Of a DNA stretch of 64,000 bases, positions 48,776 through 57,928 are shown in pieces. The notes beneath the pieces are model-generated. The model saw nothing but the letters and a program-made list of their open reading frames with translations. It searched no databases and was not told the origin of the DNA. Each line of letters opens with the position of its first letter. The first letter of the stretch is position 1. This DNA comes from Limnohabitans kasalickyi (GTDB lineage: Bacteria > Pseudomonadota > Gammaproteobacteria > Burkholderiales > Burkholderiaceae_C): contig OZ248407.1 in assembly GCA_965234325.1 (NCBI GenBank), forward strand, positions 992,001-1,056,000. Direction: 5' to 3'. The position numbers and the translations under genes were made by a program.

Positions 48776-48821
48776 GCGTTCCCTTTTTTCCTTTTCAAAA
48801 CCAACAACCGGAGATATTCAA

Positions 48822-49838
48822 ATGCCAGAAAACCAACAAATCGTGCTCGACAACCGCCCCGCTTCGGAGGCAACCACCGACAACTTCAAGTTGCTGCACA
48901 ACCAACCCCCTGCGTTGAAAGACAACCAAGTGCTGGTGCGCCACCACTACCTCAGTCTCGACCCCTACATGCGTGGTCGCATGAACGAGAGCAAGAGCTA
49001 CGCTGTGCCCCAGCCCTTGGGCGAGGTCATGATCGGCGGCACCGTGGGCGAAGTGGTGGAGAGCCGTCATCCCAAGTTCAACCCAGGCGACAAAGTCGTG
49101 GGCATGGGCGGTTGGCAGCTTTACAGCGTGGTGGACGGCAATGCGCCCGGCCTGCTGCGCCGCGTCGACACCACCCATGTGCCACTCAGCCATTACTTAG
49201 GCGCGGTCGGCATGCCCGGCGTGACCGCTTGGTACGGCTTGGTGAAAATCATCAACCCCAAAGCCGGTGATACCGTGACCGTCAGCGCGGCCAGTGGTGC
49301 AGTGGGCAGCGCTTACGGTGCCTTGGCCAAAGCACGCGGCTGCCGCGTGGTGGGTATTGCAGGCGGCAAAGACAAATGTGACTACGTGGTCAACGAACTC
49401 GGCTTTGACGCCTGCATCGACTACAAAGAGCACAAAGACTACGTTTCTCTGTCGAAAGCCCTGCGCGAAGCCTGCCCCAACGGCATCGACGGCCACTTTG
49501 AAAACGTGGGCGGCATGGTGCTCGACGCAGTCATGCTACGCACCAACGCCTTCGCCCGCATTGCGGTGTGCGGCATGATTGCGGGCTACGACGGCGCGCC
49601 CATTGGCATGACCAACCCTGCGTTAATTTTGGTCAACCGACTGCGCGTGGAAGGCTTCATCGTCAGCGAGCACATGGAAGTGTGGCCTGAGGCATTGCAC
49701 GAGTTGGGCACCTTGGTGGGCACCGGCAAGTTGCGCCCCCGTGAGTCGGTGGCCGAGGGTTTGGCTGCAGCGCCTGAGGCGTTTTTGGGCTTGCTCAAAG
49801 GCAAGAACTTCGGCAAGCAATTGGTCAAGCTGATCTAA
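48822..49838 (+). CDS. NADP-dependent oxidoreductase, zinc-free MDR superfamily (CurA-like)
   Basis: 338 residues. Starts with QIVLDNRPASEATTDNF and contains YLSLDPYMRGRM, GVTAWYGLVKI and the nucleotide loop ASGAVGSAYGALAKARG. No catalytic-zinc cysteine/histidine set is seen. Members reduce alpha,beta-unsaturated carbonyls (curcumin reductase CurA, leukotriene B4 dehydrogenase). A role in reducing enoyl or enal intermediates fits the beta-oxidation surroundings. Confidence 0.9.
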   Translation: MPENQQIVLDNRPASEATTDNFKLLHNQPPALKDNQVLVRHHYLSLDPYMRGRMNESKSYAVPQPLGEVMIGGTVGEVVESRHPKFNPGDKVVGMGGWQLYSVVDGNAPGLLRRVDTTHVPLSHYLGAVGMPGVTAWYGLVKIINPKAGDTVTVSAASGAVGSAYGALAKARGCRVVGIAGGKDKCDYVVNELGFDACIDYKEHKDYVSLSKALREACPNGIDGHFENVGGMVLDAVMLRTNAFARIAVCGMIAGYDGAPIGMTNPALILVNRLRVEGFIVSEHMEVWPEALHELGTLVGTGKLRPRESVAEGLAAAPEAFLGLLKGKNFGKQLVKLI

Positions 49839-49861
49839 GTTGACGGCCAAAGAGCGCCCAC

Positions 49862-50794
49862 ATGTCTCAGATCATTCTTCACCATTACCCCCTGTCGCCG
49901 TTTGCTGAAAAAGTGCGGCTCATCTTGGGCTACAAACAACTCAGCTGGCAGAGCGTGCACATTCCGATGTACATGCCCAAACCCGACGTGGTGGCGCTCA
50001 CCGGCGGTCATCGCCGCACGCCGTTCATGCAAATTGGCGCAGACATTTATTGCGACAGCAACTTGATTGCGGATGTACTGGAGCAAATTCAGCCCACGCC
50101 CACGTTGTACCCAGAGGCCGTCAAAGGTGCGGCGCGCATCGTGGCGCAATGGGCGGACACTTTGGTGTTCCCTGTGGCCATGGCCTACAACTTTCAGCCT
50201 GCGGGCGCTGCCCATGTGCTGACAGGCTGGGCCCCTGAAGATGTGAAACAGTTTGTGCAAGACCGCGCCGCCATGCGCGGTGGCGCCCCTCGCATGCCGC
50301 CCGCTGATGCGATTGGCATGTACAAAAGCTACCTGCGCCGTCTGGCCAACATGCTGGACCACCACCCGTTTTTGATGGGTGATGCCCCCTCGGTGGCTGA
50401 CTTTTCGGCCTATCACCCCACTTGGTACACCTGGCGTCAGGTGCCCATGCTGGCCGACATCTTCAACGCCACACCGAATGTGCGTGAATGGTTGGCGCGC
50501 ATGGAGAAGTTTGGCCATGGCACGCACACCGATCTCTCGTCGACACAGGCGCTGCAAATCGCTCGTGACAGTCAACCGCTCGATGTGTCTCAAGAGCCGT
50601 TCATCGACCTGCACGGCATTCCTTTGGGTAGCCATGTGGTGATCACCGCTGAAGCTTTTGGGCTCGAGCCCACGGAGGGCGAGTTGGTCGCGGCCACCCG
50701 CACGCGCTACACCGTGCGCCGCACCGATGAACGTGCAGGCACGGTGCAGGTGCATTTCCCACGCAATGGCTTTATTTTGAAAAAGGCAGACTGA
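49862..50794 (+). CDS. Glutathione S-transferase family protein with C-terminal extension
   Basis: 310 residues against about 200-230 for ordinary GSTs. N-terminal thioredoxin-like domain (ILHHYPLSPFAEKVRLIL; DSNLIADVLEQ), helical GST C-domain to about residue 215 (MGDAPSVADFSAYHPTWY), then roughly 85 extra residues (from about GSHVVITAEAFGLEP) that look like a small beta-rich domain. Could conjugate glutathione to reactive carbonyls. The stop overlaps the next start by one base. Confidence 0.82.
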   Translation: MSQIILHHYPLSPFAEKVRLILGYKQLSWQSVHIPMYMPKPDVVALTGGHRRTPFMQIGADIYCDSNLIADVLEQIQPTPTLYPEAVKGAARIVAQWADTLVFPVAMAYNFQPAGAAHVLTGWAPEDVKQFVQDRAAMRGGAPRMPPADAIGMYKSYLRRLANMLDHHPFLMGDAPSVADFSAYHPTWYTWRQVPMLADIFNATPNVREWLARMEKFGHGTHTDLSSTQALQIARDSQPLDVSQEPFIDLHGIPLGSHVVITAEAFGLEPTEGELVAATRTRYTVRRTDERAGTVQVHFPRNGFILKKAD

Positions 50795-51696
50795 TGATTT
50801 CAAACTTCAAAGGCAAAACCGCCGTCTTGACCGGCGCTGGCTCGGGCTTTGGCCTAGAGTGCGCCCGCATTGGCGCCAAGCTGGGCATGAACTTGGTGCT
50901 GGTCGATGTGCAAAAAGACGCACTCGACGCGGCTGAGGCCGAACTCAAAGCCACCGGCGTGCAAGTGCTGGCCCGCTTGGTCAACGTGGCCGATGCCGCG
51001 CAAATGCAAGCCTTGGCCAACGACGTGAAAGCCACCTTTGGCGCGCCCAACTTCGTGTTCAACAACGCGGGCGTGGGCGCAGGCGGCCTGATCTGGGAAA
51101 ACACCCAAGCCGACTGGGACTGGGTGCTGGGCGTCAACGTCTGGGGTGTGGTGCACGGTGTGCGCTTGTTCACCCCCATGATGTTGGAGGCGGCGGCCAA
51201 AGACCCGAGCTTTCAGGGCCACATCGTCAACACCGCCAGCATGGCCGGTTTGCTCACGCCGCCCAATATGGGCATTTACAACGTCAGCAAACACGCCGTC
51301 GTGGCGTTGACTGAAACGCTCTACCAAGACTTGAAGTTGGTGAACGACCAAATCAGTGCCAGCGTGTTGTGCCCTTACTTTGTGCCCACCGGCATCAGCC
51401 AAAGCCATCGCAACCGCCCAGCCGCTTTAGATGCCGAGCAACCGACCAAGAGTCAGTTGATTGGCCAAGCCATGAGCGACAAAGCGGTGAGCAGTGGCAA
51501 AGTGAGCGCTGCGGATGTGGCGCAACTGGTGTTTGACGCGATCGCGGCCGATCAGTTCTATATCTACAGCCATCCGCAGGCGCTGGGTAACGTGCAAAGC
51601 CGCATGGAAGCCATCGTTCAGCAGCACAACCCGCCAGACCCGTTCAAAGAGCGACCTGATTTGGGTGAGAAACTGAAAGCCAAGTTACGCGATTGA
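50794..51696 (+). CDS. Short-chain dehydrogenase/reductase (SDR), second of the cluster
   Basis: 300 residues. TGAGSGFGLECARIG nucleotide-binding loop, NNAGVGAGG, Ser in NTASMAGLL, and YNVSKHA with the catalytic Tyr and Lys. The C-terminal part (about 240-300) is longer than in minimal SDRs. Translationally coupled to the GST-like gene. Closes the plus-strand catabolic block; the next gene is convergent. Confidence 0.9.
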   Translation: MISNFKGKTAVLTGAGSGFGLECARIGAKLGMNLVLVDVQKDALDAAEAELKATGVQVLARLVNVADAAQMQALANDVKATFGAPNFVFNNAGVGAGGLIWENTQADWDWVLGVNVWGVVHGVRLFTPMMLEAAAKDPSFQGHIVNTASMAGLLTPPNMGIYNVSKHAVVALTETLYQDLKLVNDQISASVLCPYFVPTGISQSHRNRPAALDAEQPTKSQLIGQAMSDKAVSSGKVSAADVAQLVFDAIAADQFYIYSHPQALGNVQSRMEAIVQQHNPPDPFKERPDLGEKLKAKLRD

Positions 51697-51742
51697 GTGT
51701 TACTTGGGGGTGGGCAGGCCTTGCACGTAGCGGGCCTGCGCT

Positions 51743-52093
51743 TCAGTGAAAGTGGCCTTCGAAGCAGTGGCGAACTTCGTGGCCCAGCACCACATGGTCG
51801 GGGTTGGGGCCTGTGACGATAGTGCATTCGTTGGTGCTGCGCGACCAGATCGAACAAGCCGCAACGGTCATGGCTGCATCGCGTTGGTAATCTTGCTGAA
51901 CGCGCTGGCAGTAAGACTCGGCATCGTTTCTGACCTCCCAAGTGAGTTTGACCCGATTCATGATTCGCTTTTTTTCATCCAGCGGCTTGAATTTGGCATA
52001 TTCGCTAGACGGGATTTGTGTGCATCCTGATAAAAACAACAATACGGCCAACACTGCTGCAAAGGCCTCGCGATTATTTGTTTTAAGCTTCAT
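51743..52093 (-). CDS. Small putative lipoprotein with an HExxH motif
   Basis: 116 residues. Signal sequence ending LFLSGC, a lipobox with Cys near residue 23, so membrane-anchored and facing the periplasm. The C-terminus reads VVLGHEVRHCFEGHFH: an HExxH zinc-metallopeptidase-type motif with two more His just behind it. Two or three further cysteines (SYCQR, AACSIW, NECTI) could form a disulfide. ATG 52093 is preferred, with AGAGGT upstream; TTG 52096 is an alternative. Function unknown; it may be a minimal metalloprotease or only a metal-binding lipoprotein. Divergent from tex. Confidence 0.7.
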   Translation of the reverse strand: MKLKTNNREAFAAVLAVLLFLSGCTQIPSSEYAKFKPLDEKKRIMNRVKLTWEVRNDAESYCQRVQQDYQRDAAMTVAACSIWSRSTNECTIVTGPNPDHVVLGHEVRHCFEGHFH

Positions 52094-52206
52094 CAAGTAC
52101 CTCTAAGTACTCAAATTTTAGAGATTGCATCGTTTTGTATTTTTAGGCGTAGATACATTTGCGGTATGGCAAACTTGCACGCTTTGCCAAGATAGAACTA
52201 GAAAAC

Positions 52207-54585
52207 ATGCAGAAAATCATGGCCCAGTTGGCCGCTGAAATCAAAATCCGCCCCGAGCAAGTCCGCGCTGCGGTTGAGTTGCTGGATGGCGGTGCCACCG
52301 TCCCGTTCATTGCGCGTTACCGCAAAGAAGTCACGGGTGGTATGGACGACATTCAATTGCGCGAACTCGAAGCCCGCCTGAGCTACCTGCGCGAGCTGAC
52401 CGACCGCCGCGCTGCGGTGATTAAAAGCATACAAGAGCAGGGCAAGCTCACCCCCGAACTACTGGCCGCCCTCGAAGCAGCGCCCACCAAGCAAGAGCTT
52501 GAGGACATTTACTTGCCCTTCAAGCCCAAGCGCCGTACCAAGGGCATGATTGCCAAAGAGGCAGGCTTGGAGCCACTGGCCGACAAGCTGTTTGCCGACC
52601 CCACGCTCAACCCCAATGTGGAAGCAGAAGCTTTCTTGGTGCCCGCAGGCAAGATTGAAGGTGCCGACTTCACAACCGTGGCCGCGGTGCTTGACGGCGT
52701 GCGCGACTTGCTGAGCGAGCGCTGGGCCGAAGACGCTGTGTTGGTGCAAGGCTTGCGCGAATGGCTGTGGACCGAAGGTTTGTTCCGCAGCAAGCTCTCC
52801 ACGGGCAAAGACGAAAACAACCCCGACGTGGCGAAGTTTCGTGACTACTTTGAGTACGACGAACCCATTGGCCGCGTGCCATCGCACCGCGCCTTGGCCG
52901 TGTTCCGTGGCCGTGCGCTGGAAATGCTCGACGCTAAATTGGTGCTGCCCGAGCCGGAGGCGAGTGTCAATGCCAAGCCGGAACCCGGCAAACCCAGCTT
53001 GGCGGAAGGCAAGATTGCTTTGCACCTCGGATGGAGCCATTCCAACAGAGCAGGGGACGACCTGATTCGCAAATGCGTGGCATGGACATGGCGTGTGAAG
53101 CTCAGCCTCTCCACCGAGCGCGACTTGTTCACGCGTTTGCGTGAAGAAGCCGAGAAGGTCGCCATCAAAGTGTTTGCCGACAACTTGCGCGATTTGCTGC
53201 TGGCCGCCCCCGCTGGCCCACGCGTGGTGATGGGCCTCGACCCAGGCATTCGCACGGGTGTGAAAGTGGCCGTAGTCGATGCCACGGGAAAGCTGGTGGA
53301 GACATCGACCGTCTACCCACATGAGCCGCGCAAAGATTGGGATGGCTCGCTTTACACCTTGGCCAAACTGGCAGAGAAACACGGCGTGAACCTGATTGCC
53401 ATTGGCAACGGCACAGCCAGCCGCGAGACCGACAAACTGGCGGGTGAACTCATCAAGCTCATGGCCAAACATGACGCAAGCAAGGTCATCGACAAAGTGG
53501 TGGTCAGCGAAGCCGGGGCGTCGGTGTACAGCGCCAGTGAATACGCCAGCCAAGAGATGCCCGATGTGGACGTGAGTCTGCGCGGTGCGGCCAGCATTGC
53601 GCGTCGCTTGCAAGACCCCTTGGCCGAGTTGGTGAAGATCGACCCCAAATCCATCGGCGTGGGCCAGTACCAACACGATGTGAACCAAAGCGAACTCGCC
53701 CGCACCCTCGAAGCCGTGGTGGAAGATTGTGTGAACAAAGTCGGCGTGGACCTGAATACCGCCAGCGTGCCTTTGCTCACACGCGTGTCGGGCCTGAGCA
53801 CCACCACCGCCAAAGCTGTGGTGCGTTGGCGTGAAGCCAATGGTGCATTTGCCAACCGCCAACAGTTGCTCAAGGTGACGGGCCTAGGTGCAAAAACGTT
53901 TGAGCAAAGCGCAGGCTTCTTGCGCATCCGCGACGGCGACAACCCGCTGGATATGACTGCGGTGCACCCCGAAACCTACCCAGTGGTCGAGCGCATCATG
54001 GCGCAAACTGGCAAACCCGTGGCCGAGCTGATGGGCCGCGCGGATATGCTCAAAACTCTGCGCCCCGAGCTGTTTGCCAACGACACCGTGGGCGTGATCA
54101 CCGTCAAAGACATCTTGAGCGAACTCGAAAAGCCAGGCCGCGACCCGCGCCCCGATTTCAAAGTGGCCAAGCTGCAAGACGGCGTGGAAGATATCAAAGA
54201 CTTGAAGGTCGACATGGTGCTTGAAGGCACGGTCAGCAACGTGGCCGCCTTTGGTGCGTTTGTCGACTTGGGCGTGCACCAAGACGGCCTGATTCACGTG
54301 AGCCAACTCAGCAACAAGTTCATCACCGACGCCCGCGAAGTGGTGAAGACCGGTGACATCATCAAGGTCAAAGTGCTGGAAGTGGACGTGGCCCGTAAGC
54401 GCATCAGCTTGACCATGAAGATGGACGCTGCGCCTGCGCGCAAGGATGGCCCACGCGATAACCGCTTTGAGCATGCAGGACGGGATAACCGCCAGCGGGG
54501 TGGCGGCAACTACAGCTCGGCGCCGGTGGCAGCGGGCTCGGTTATGGCGAGTGCGTTTGCTAAGTTGCAGGGTTTGAAGAAGTAA
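52207..54585 (+). CDS. tex: Tex-type S1 RNA-binding protein (transcription accessory protein)
   Basis: 792 residues. Domain order of Tex: helical N-terminus (IRPEQVRAAVELLDGGATVPFIARYRKE), YqgF/RNase H-like domain from about 341 (VMGLDPGIRTGVKVAVVD), helix-hairpin-helix region (VSGLSTTTAKAVVRWREANG), and a C-terminal S1 domain (about 670-740, VSNVAAFGAFVDLGVHQDGLIH) with a basic tail. Nucleic-acid-binding protein of RNA metabolism. ATG 52207 is taken; ATG 52219 is also possible, and the longer frame lacks support. Confidence 0.94.
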   Translation: MQKIMAQLAAEIKIRPEQVRAAVELLDGGATVPFIARYRKEVTGGMDDIQLRELEARLSYLRELTDRRAAVIKSIQEQGKLTPELLAALEAAPTKQELEDIYLPFKPKRRTKGMIAKEAGLEPLADKLFADPTLNPNVEAEAFLVPAGKIEGADFTTVAAVLDGVRDLLSERWAEDAVLVQGLREWLWTEGLFRSKLSTGKDENNPDVAKFRDYFEYDEPIGRVPSHRALAVFRGRALEMLDAKLVLPEPEASVNAKPEPGKPSLAEGKIALHLGWSHSNRAGDDLIRKCVAWTWRVKLSLSTERDLFTRLREEAEKVAIKVFADNLRDLLLAAPAGPRVVMGLDPGIRTGVKVAVVDATGKLVETSTVYPHEPRKDWDGSLYTLAKLAEKHGVNLIAIGNGTASRETDKLAGELIKLMAKHDASKVIDKVVVSEAGASVYSASEYASQEMPDVDVSLRGAASIARRLQDPLAELVKIDPKSIGVGQYQHDVNQSELARTLEAVVEDCVNKVGVDLNTASVPLLTRVSGLSTTTAKAVVRWREANGAFANRQQLLKVTGLGAKTFEQSAGFLRIRDGDNPLDMTAVHPETYPVVERIMAQTGKPVAELMGRADMLKTLRPELFANDTVGVITVKDILSELEKPGRDPRPDFKVAKLQDGVEDIKDLKVDMVLEGTVSNVAAFGAFVDLGVHQDGLIHVSQLSNKFITDAREVVKTGDIIKVKVLEVDVARKRISLTMKMDAAPARKDGPRDNRFEHAGRDNRQRGGGNYSSAPVAAGSVMASAFAKLQGLKK

Positions 54586-54600
54586 ACAAAAGGCCCCGCG

Positions 54601-55674
54601 TTGAAAGCCCTCCACATCTACGCTGGCCCCAAAGCCCTGGCTCACATTGAAGCCAATGGCTTGAAGCCAGAACACATTGGCGTCATTCCCGCTGCAGCGG
54701 GAGGTCCCAAGGGTTTGATCCTCGGGCAACTGGACCGTTTTTTGTTTGGCGAGTGGTTGCCGCAAAGCACGCAGCCCATCGACCTCGTAGGCGCATCCAT
54801 CGGTGCATGGCGCATGGCTACGGCGTGTTTGGATAACCCCGTGCAAGGCTTCGACCGCCTGTCGCACGACTACATCCACCAAGACTACAAAGTGCCCGAA
54901 GGCCAAAAGCGCCCCAGCGCCAAGCAAATAAGCGACGAGTTTGGCAAAAGCTTGAACGCTTTTTACGGCGGGCGCATTGGTGAAGTGCTGAACAACCCGC
55001 GCTATCTCCTGCATGTGGTGACCTCGCGTGGCAAACACATCTTGAACCGCGAGCATCCGCTGCTGACGCCTTTGGGCTACGCAGGCGCGTATTTGTGCAA
55101 CGCCGTGCAGCGCAAAGCCATGGGCGCTTGGTTAGAGCGCGTGGTGTTTTCAAGCCGCGGCGAGCTGCCGTTTGACATATCAGACTTTGCCACCCAACAC
55201 ATGGCGCTGAACGAGCGCAATTTCATGGCCGCGCTGCAAGCCAGCTGCTCCATCCCGTTTGTGCTGCAAGCCGTGCACGACATTCCCGATGCACCCACGG
55301 GAGCGTATTGGGACGGCGGCATCACCGACTACCACTTGCACCTCAACTACAACGGCTTGGCCAAAAGTCCTTTGGTTCTTTACCCGCATTTTCAAAAAGC
55401 TGTGGTGCCTGGCTGGCTAGACAAAGCCCTGAAGTGGCGACACAAAGCTACCCCGTTTTTAGACAACACCATCGTCTTGGCCCCCAACCCCGAGTGGGTC
55501 AAAACCTTGCCCAATGGCAAGCTGCCGGACCGGAGTGACTTTGTGACGTATGCCTCTGACTTTGAGGGGCGAGTGAAGGTTTGGCAAAGAGCGGTCAGCG
55601 CGAGTGAGCAAATGGTGCAGGAATTTTCAGAATGGTTGACTGCGCCTCATCTGCAGTCGGTTCAACCGCTTTAG
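54601..55674 (+). CDS. Patatin-like phospholipase family protein
   Basis: 357 residues. Oxyanion-type loop AAGGPKGL, the nucleophile elbow GASIGAW (Ser about residue 66) and the Asp of the dyad in YWDGGITDY (about 238) define a patatin-type Ser-Asp hydrolase acting on acyl esters or lipids. No signal peptide. TTG start at 54601 with AAAAGG eight bases upstream; no better ATG/GTG keeps the N-terminal MKALHIYAG. Sixteen bases after tex. Confidence 0.8.
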   Translation: MKALHIYAGPKALAHIEANGLKPEHIGVIPAAAGGPKGLILGQLDRFLFGEWLPQSTQPIDLVGASIGAWRMATACLDNPVQGFDRLSHDYIHQDYKVPEGQKRPSAKQISDEFGKSLNAFYGGRIGEVLNNPRYLLHVVTSRGKHILNREHPLLTPLGYAGAYLCNAVQRKAMGAWLERVVFSSRGELPFDISDFATQHMALNERNFMAALQASCSIPFVLQAVHDIPDAPTGAYWDGGITDYHLHLNYNGLAKSPLVLYPHFQKAVVPGWLDKALKWRHKATPFLDNTIVLAPNPEWVKTLPNGKLPDRSDFVTYASDFEGRVKVWQRAVSASEQMVQEFSEWLTAPHLQSVQPL

Positions 55675-55720
55675 CGCCTACTTGCTGAGCGGCGTGCAAA
55701 GCCCCAACGATAATCAGTGC

Positions 55721-56695
55721 ATGGATTCCGCTCGTACTTACCTCACCGCCGCCCTCTATAAATTTGTAGCCTTGCCCGACTTCGTCGAGATGCAGGCACC
55801 TTTGCAAGCTTTTTGCGAAGACAACGACGTCAAAGGCACCTTGCTGTTGGCACATGAGGGCATCAACGGCACCATTGCCGGGCCAGAGGCGGGCATTCGC
55901 GCTGTGCTGGCGTTTTTGCGTGCCGATCCACGCATGTCGAGCTTGCAGCACAAAGAGTCGTGGAGCCCCAAGCCGCCGTTCACCCGCATGAAGGTGCGGC
56001 TGAAAAAAGAGATCGTCACGCTGCGTGTGCCCGAGTTAGACCCCAACAAAACCGTGGGTCAGTACGTCAAACCCCAAGACTGGAACGCGCTGCTGGCCGA
56101 CCCCGACGTGGTGGTGATCGACACCCGCAACGACTACGAAGTGGCGATTGGCACGTTCAAAGGCGCGATCAACCCAAATATCAAAACCTTTGTGCAATTG
56201 CCCGCTTGGCTGGATGCCCAAGAAAACCTGCAAGGTGAGGCGGCCAAAAAGACCAAAGTGGCCATGTTTTGCACCGGCGGCATTCGCTGCGAAAAATCCA
56301 CGGCACTGATGAAAATGCGCGGGTTTGACGAGGTGTATCACCTCGAAGGCGGCATTCTCAAATACCTGGAAGAAATCCCGCCTGAGGAAAGTACTTGGGA
56401 AGGCGACTGCTTCGTGTTCGACGAACGTGTAAGTGTCAGCCATGGTTTGGGTGTGGGTCACCACGCGCTGTGCCGTTCATGCCGCTGGCCGCTCAGCGAG
56501 CAAGACAAGCTATCGCCGCATTACGTGCTGGGGGTGAGTTGCGAACACTGCCACGACCAACGCACGCCTGAGCAAAAGGCGCAGATGGCAGAGCGTCAAC
56601 GCCAAGTAGAGTTGGCCGAGGCGCGAGGCGAGATTCATGTGGGTGCCAAGATGCCTGACCACAGCCACAGTGCCGCCCACGAAAAGAGCGAATAA
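55721..56695 (+). CDS. trhO: tRNA uridine(34) hydroxylase TrhO (rhodanese-like, YceA)
   Basis: 324 residues. Oxygen-dependent hydroxylation of U34 in some tRNAs to ho5U. N-terminal ferredoxin-like domain (GTLLLAHEGINGTIAG), central rhodanese domain with the active Cys in FCTGGIRCEKS (about 184), and a C-terminal Cys pair region (CRSCRWP, CEHCHDQ). ATG 55721 gives the usual N-terminus; the longer frame is unsupported. Convergent with the alcohol dehydrogenase gene. Confidence 0.93.
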   Translation: MDSARTYLTAALYKFVALPDFVEMQAPLQAFCEDNDVKGTLLLAHEGINGTIAGPEAGIRAVLAFLRADPRMSSLQHKESWSPKPPFTRMKVRLKKEIVTLRVPELDPNKTVGQYVKPQDWNALLADPDVVVIDTRNDYEVAIGTFKGAINPNIKTFVQLPAWLDAQENLQGEAAKKTKVAMFCTGGIRCEKSTALMKMRGFDEVYHLEGGILKYLEEIPPEESTWEGDCFVFDERVSVSHGLGVGHHALCRSCRWPLSEQDKLSPHYVLGVSCEHCHDQRTPEQKAQMAERQRQVELAEARGEIHVGAKMPDHSHSAAHEKSE

Positions 56696-56710
56696 GACAA
56701 GAGGGCGGCC

Positions 56711-57889
56711 TTACATGGCCGCGTTCAGCATCTCGCGGTATTCCTGCTCGGTTGCCAAGCGTGGGTTGGTTTTATGGCAATGGTCGGCCATGGCGCCTGC
56801 GATCACTTGGTCAAAGCAATCGGATGTGACGCCCATCTCGGCCAAGCCTTTGGGCAAATTCAAACGGGCGTTCATGGCTGTGATGGCTTGCGCAACGGCT
56901 TCGGCGGCTTGCGTCGCCGCAGCAGCTGTGGCCTCATTGCCACCGATAGCGCCTAAGCCCATTGCATAGGCCATACGCTGCATGCGTCGATCACGCTGTA
57001 CCGACTCCGCTGCCGCGTTAAAGCGAATCACTGCGGGCAAGAACATGGCGTTCAAGGTGCCGTGGTGCAAACGTGGGTTCACACCGCCCAAGCTGTGGCT
57101 GAGCGAGTGCACGCAGCCCAAGCCTTTTTGAAACGCCATCGCGCCTTGCATGGACGCGCTCATCATGTTGAGACGCGCATCGCGGTCTTGGCCGTCGTTG
57201 GTGGCGCGTTCGATGTGCGCCCAGCCACGCGTGAGGCCGTCCAGCGCAATGCCGTCGGCAGGTGGGTTGAAGGGGGCGGCCATGAAGGTTTCCATGCAGT
57301 GTGCGATGGCATCCATGCCGGTGGCCGCGGTCAGGGCAGGGGGCAGGCCGAGGGTGAGTTCGGGGTCGAGCAACGCAGCTTTGGGCACCAAGTGCCACGA
57401 GTGAAAACCCAGCTTGCGCCCATCGTCCACGATGACGATGGCACCGCGTGCCACCTCGCTGCCCGTGCCTGCCGTGGTGGGCACGGCAATCAAGGGCGAC
57501 ACGGCAGGTGTGATTTTGAGCGAGCCGCCTTCGATGGTGGCGTAGGTTTTGAGGGGGCCTTCGTGCGTGGCGGCAATCGCCACGCCCTTGGCGCAGTCGA
57601 TCGACGAGCCGCCGCCCACCGCGATCAAGCCGTCGCACTGGTTCGCGTGATACACCGCAACGGCCGCACGCACCGCCGCTTCGGTCGGGTTGGACGGGGT
57701 TTGGTCAAACACGGCGACAGGCAAGCCGGGCAAAGCGTCTAGCGCTTTTTGCAAAATGCCCACGGCTTTGACGCCTTGGTCCGTCACGATGAGTGGACGT
57801 TTGATATTCGCTTTTTCGCATTCGGCACCTAAAGTGCTGAGCACGCCAAAGTCGATCTGGATGTTGGTGAGGTAAAGAATTTGAGCCAT
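56711..57889 (-). CDS. Iron-containing alcohol dehydrogenase
   Basis: 392 residues, group III (Fe-ADH). NAD-binding GLIAVGGGSSIDCAKGVAIA, and the metal-ligand segments AIAHCMETFMA, VHSLSHSLGG and LHHGTLNAMF with conserved His. Oxidises or reduces short-chain alcohols/aldehydes; the substrate is unknown. Divergent from an esterase gene across a 39-base gap, so a shared promoter region is likely. Confidence 0.92.
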   Translation of the reverse strand: MAQILYLTNIQIDFGVLSTLGAECEKANIKRPLIVTDQGVKAVGILQKALDALPGLPVAVFDQTPSNPTEAAVRAAVAVYHANQCDGLIAVGGGSSIDCAKGVAIAATHEGPLKTYATIEGGSLKITPAVSPLIAVPTTAGTGSEVARGAIVIVDDGRKLGFHSWHLVPKAALLDPELTLGLPPALTAATGMDAIAHCMETFMAAPFNPPADGIALDGLTRGWAHIERATNDGQDRDARLNMMSASMQGAMAFQKGLGCVHSLSHSLGGVNPRLHHGTLNAMFLPAVIRFNAAAESVQRDRRMQRMAYAMGLGAIGGNEATAAAATQAAEAVAQAITAMNARLNLPKGLAEMGVTSDCFDQVIAGAMADHCHKTNPRLATEQEYREMLNAAM

Positions 57890-57928
57890 GGCACACTATA
57901 AAAGCCCCCTCACAAAAAGCAAATCTGT

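Noticed and set aside
51715..51739. GCAGGCC/GGCCTGC inverted repeat between convergent SDR and lipoprotein genes
   Set aside because: No T run on either side and a 12-base loop; not a convincing terminator.
52459..53862. 467-codon minus-strand frame opposite tex
   Set aside because: Shadow frame; tex motifs are intact on the plus strand throughout this interval.
56703..56722. GCGGCC/GGCCGC hairpin between trhO and the alcohol dehydrogenase gene
   Set aside because: The loop contains the dehydrogenase stop codon and no T run follows, so a terminator role is weak.
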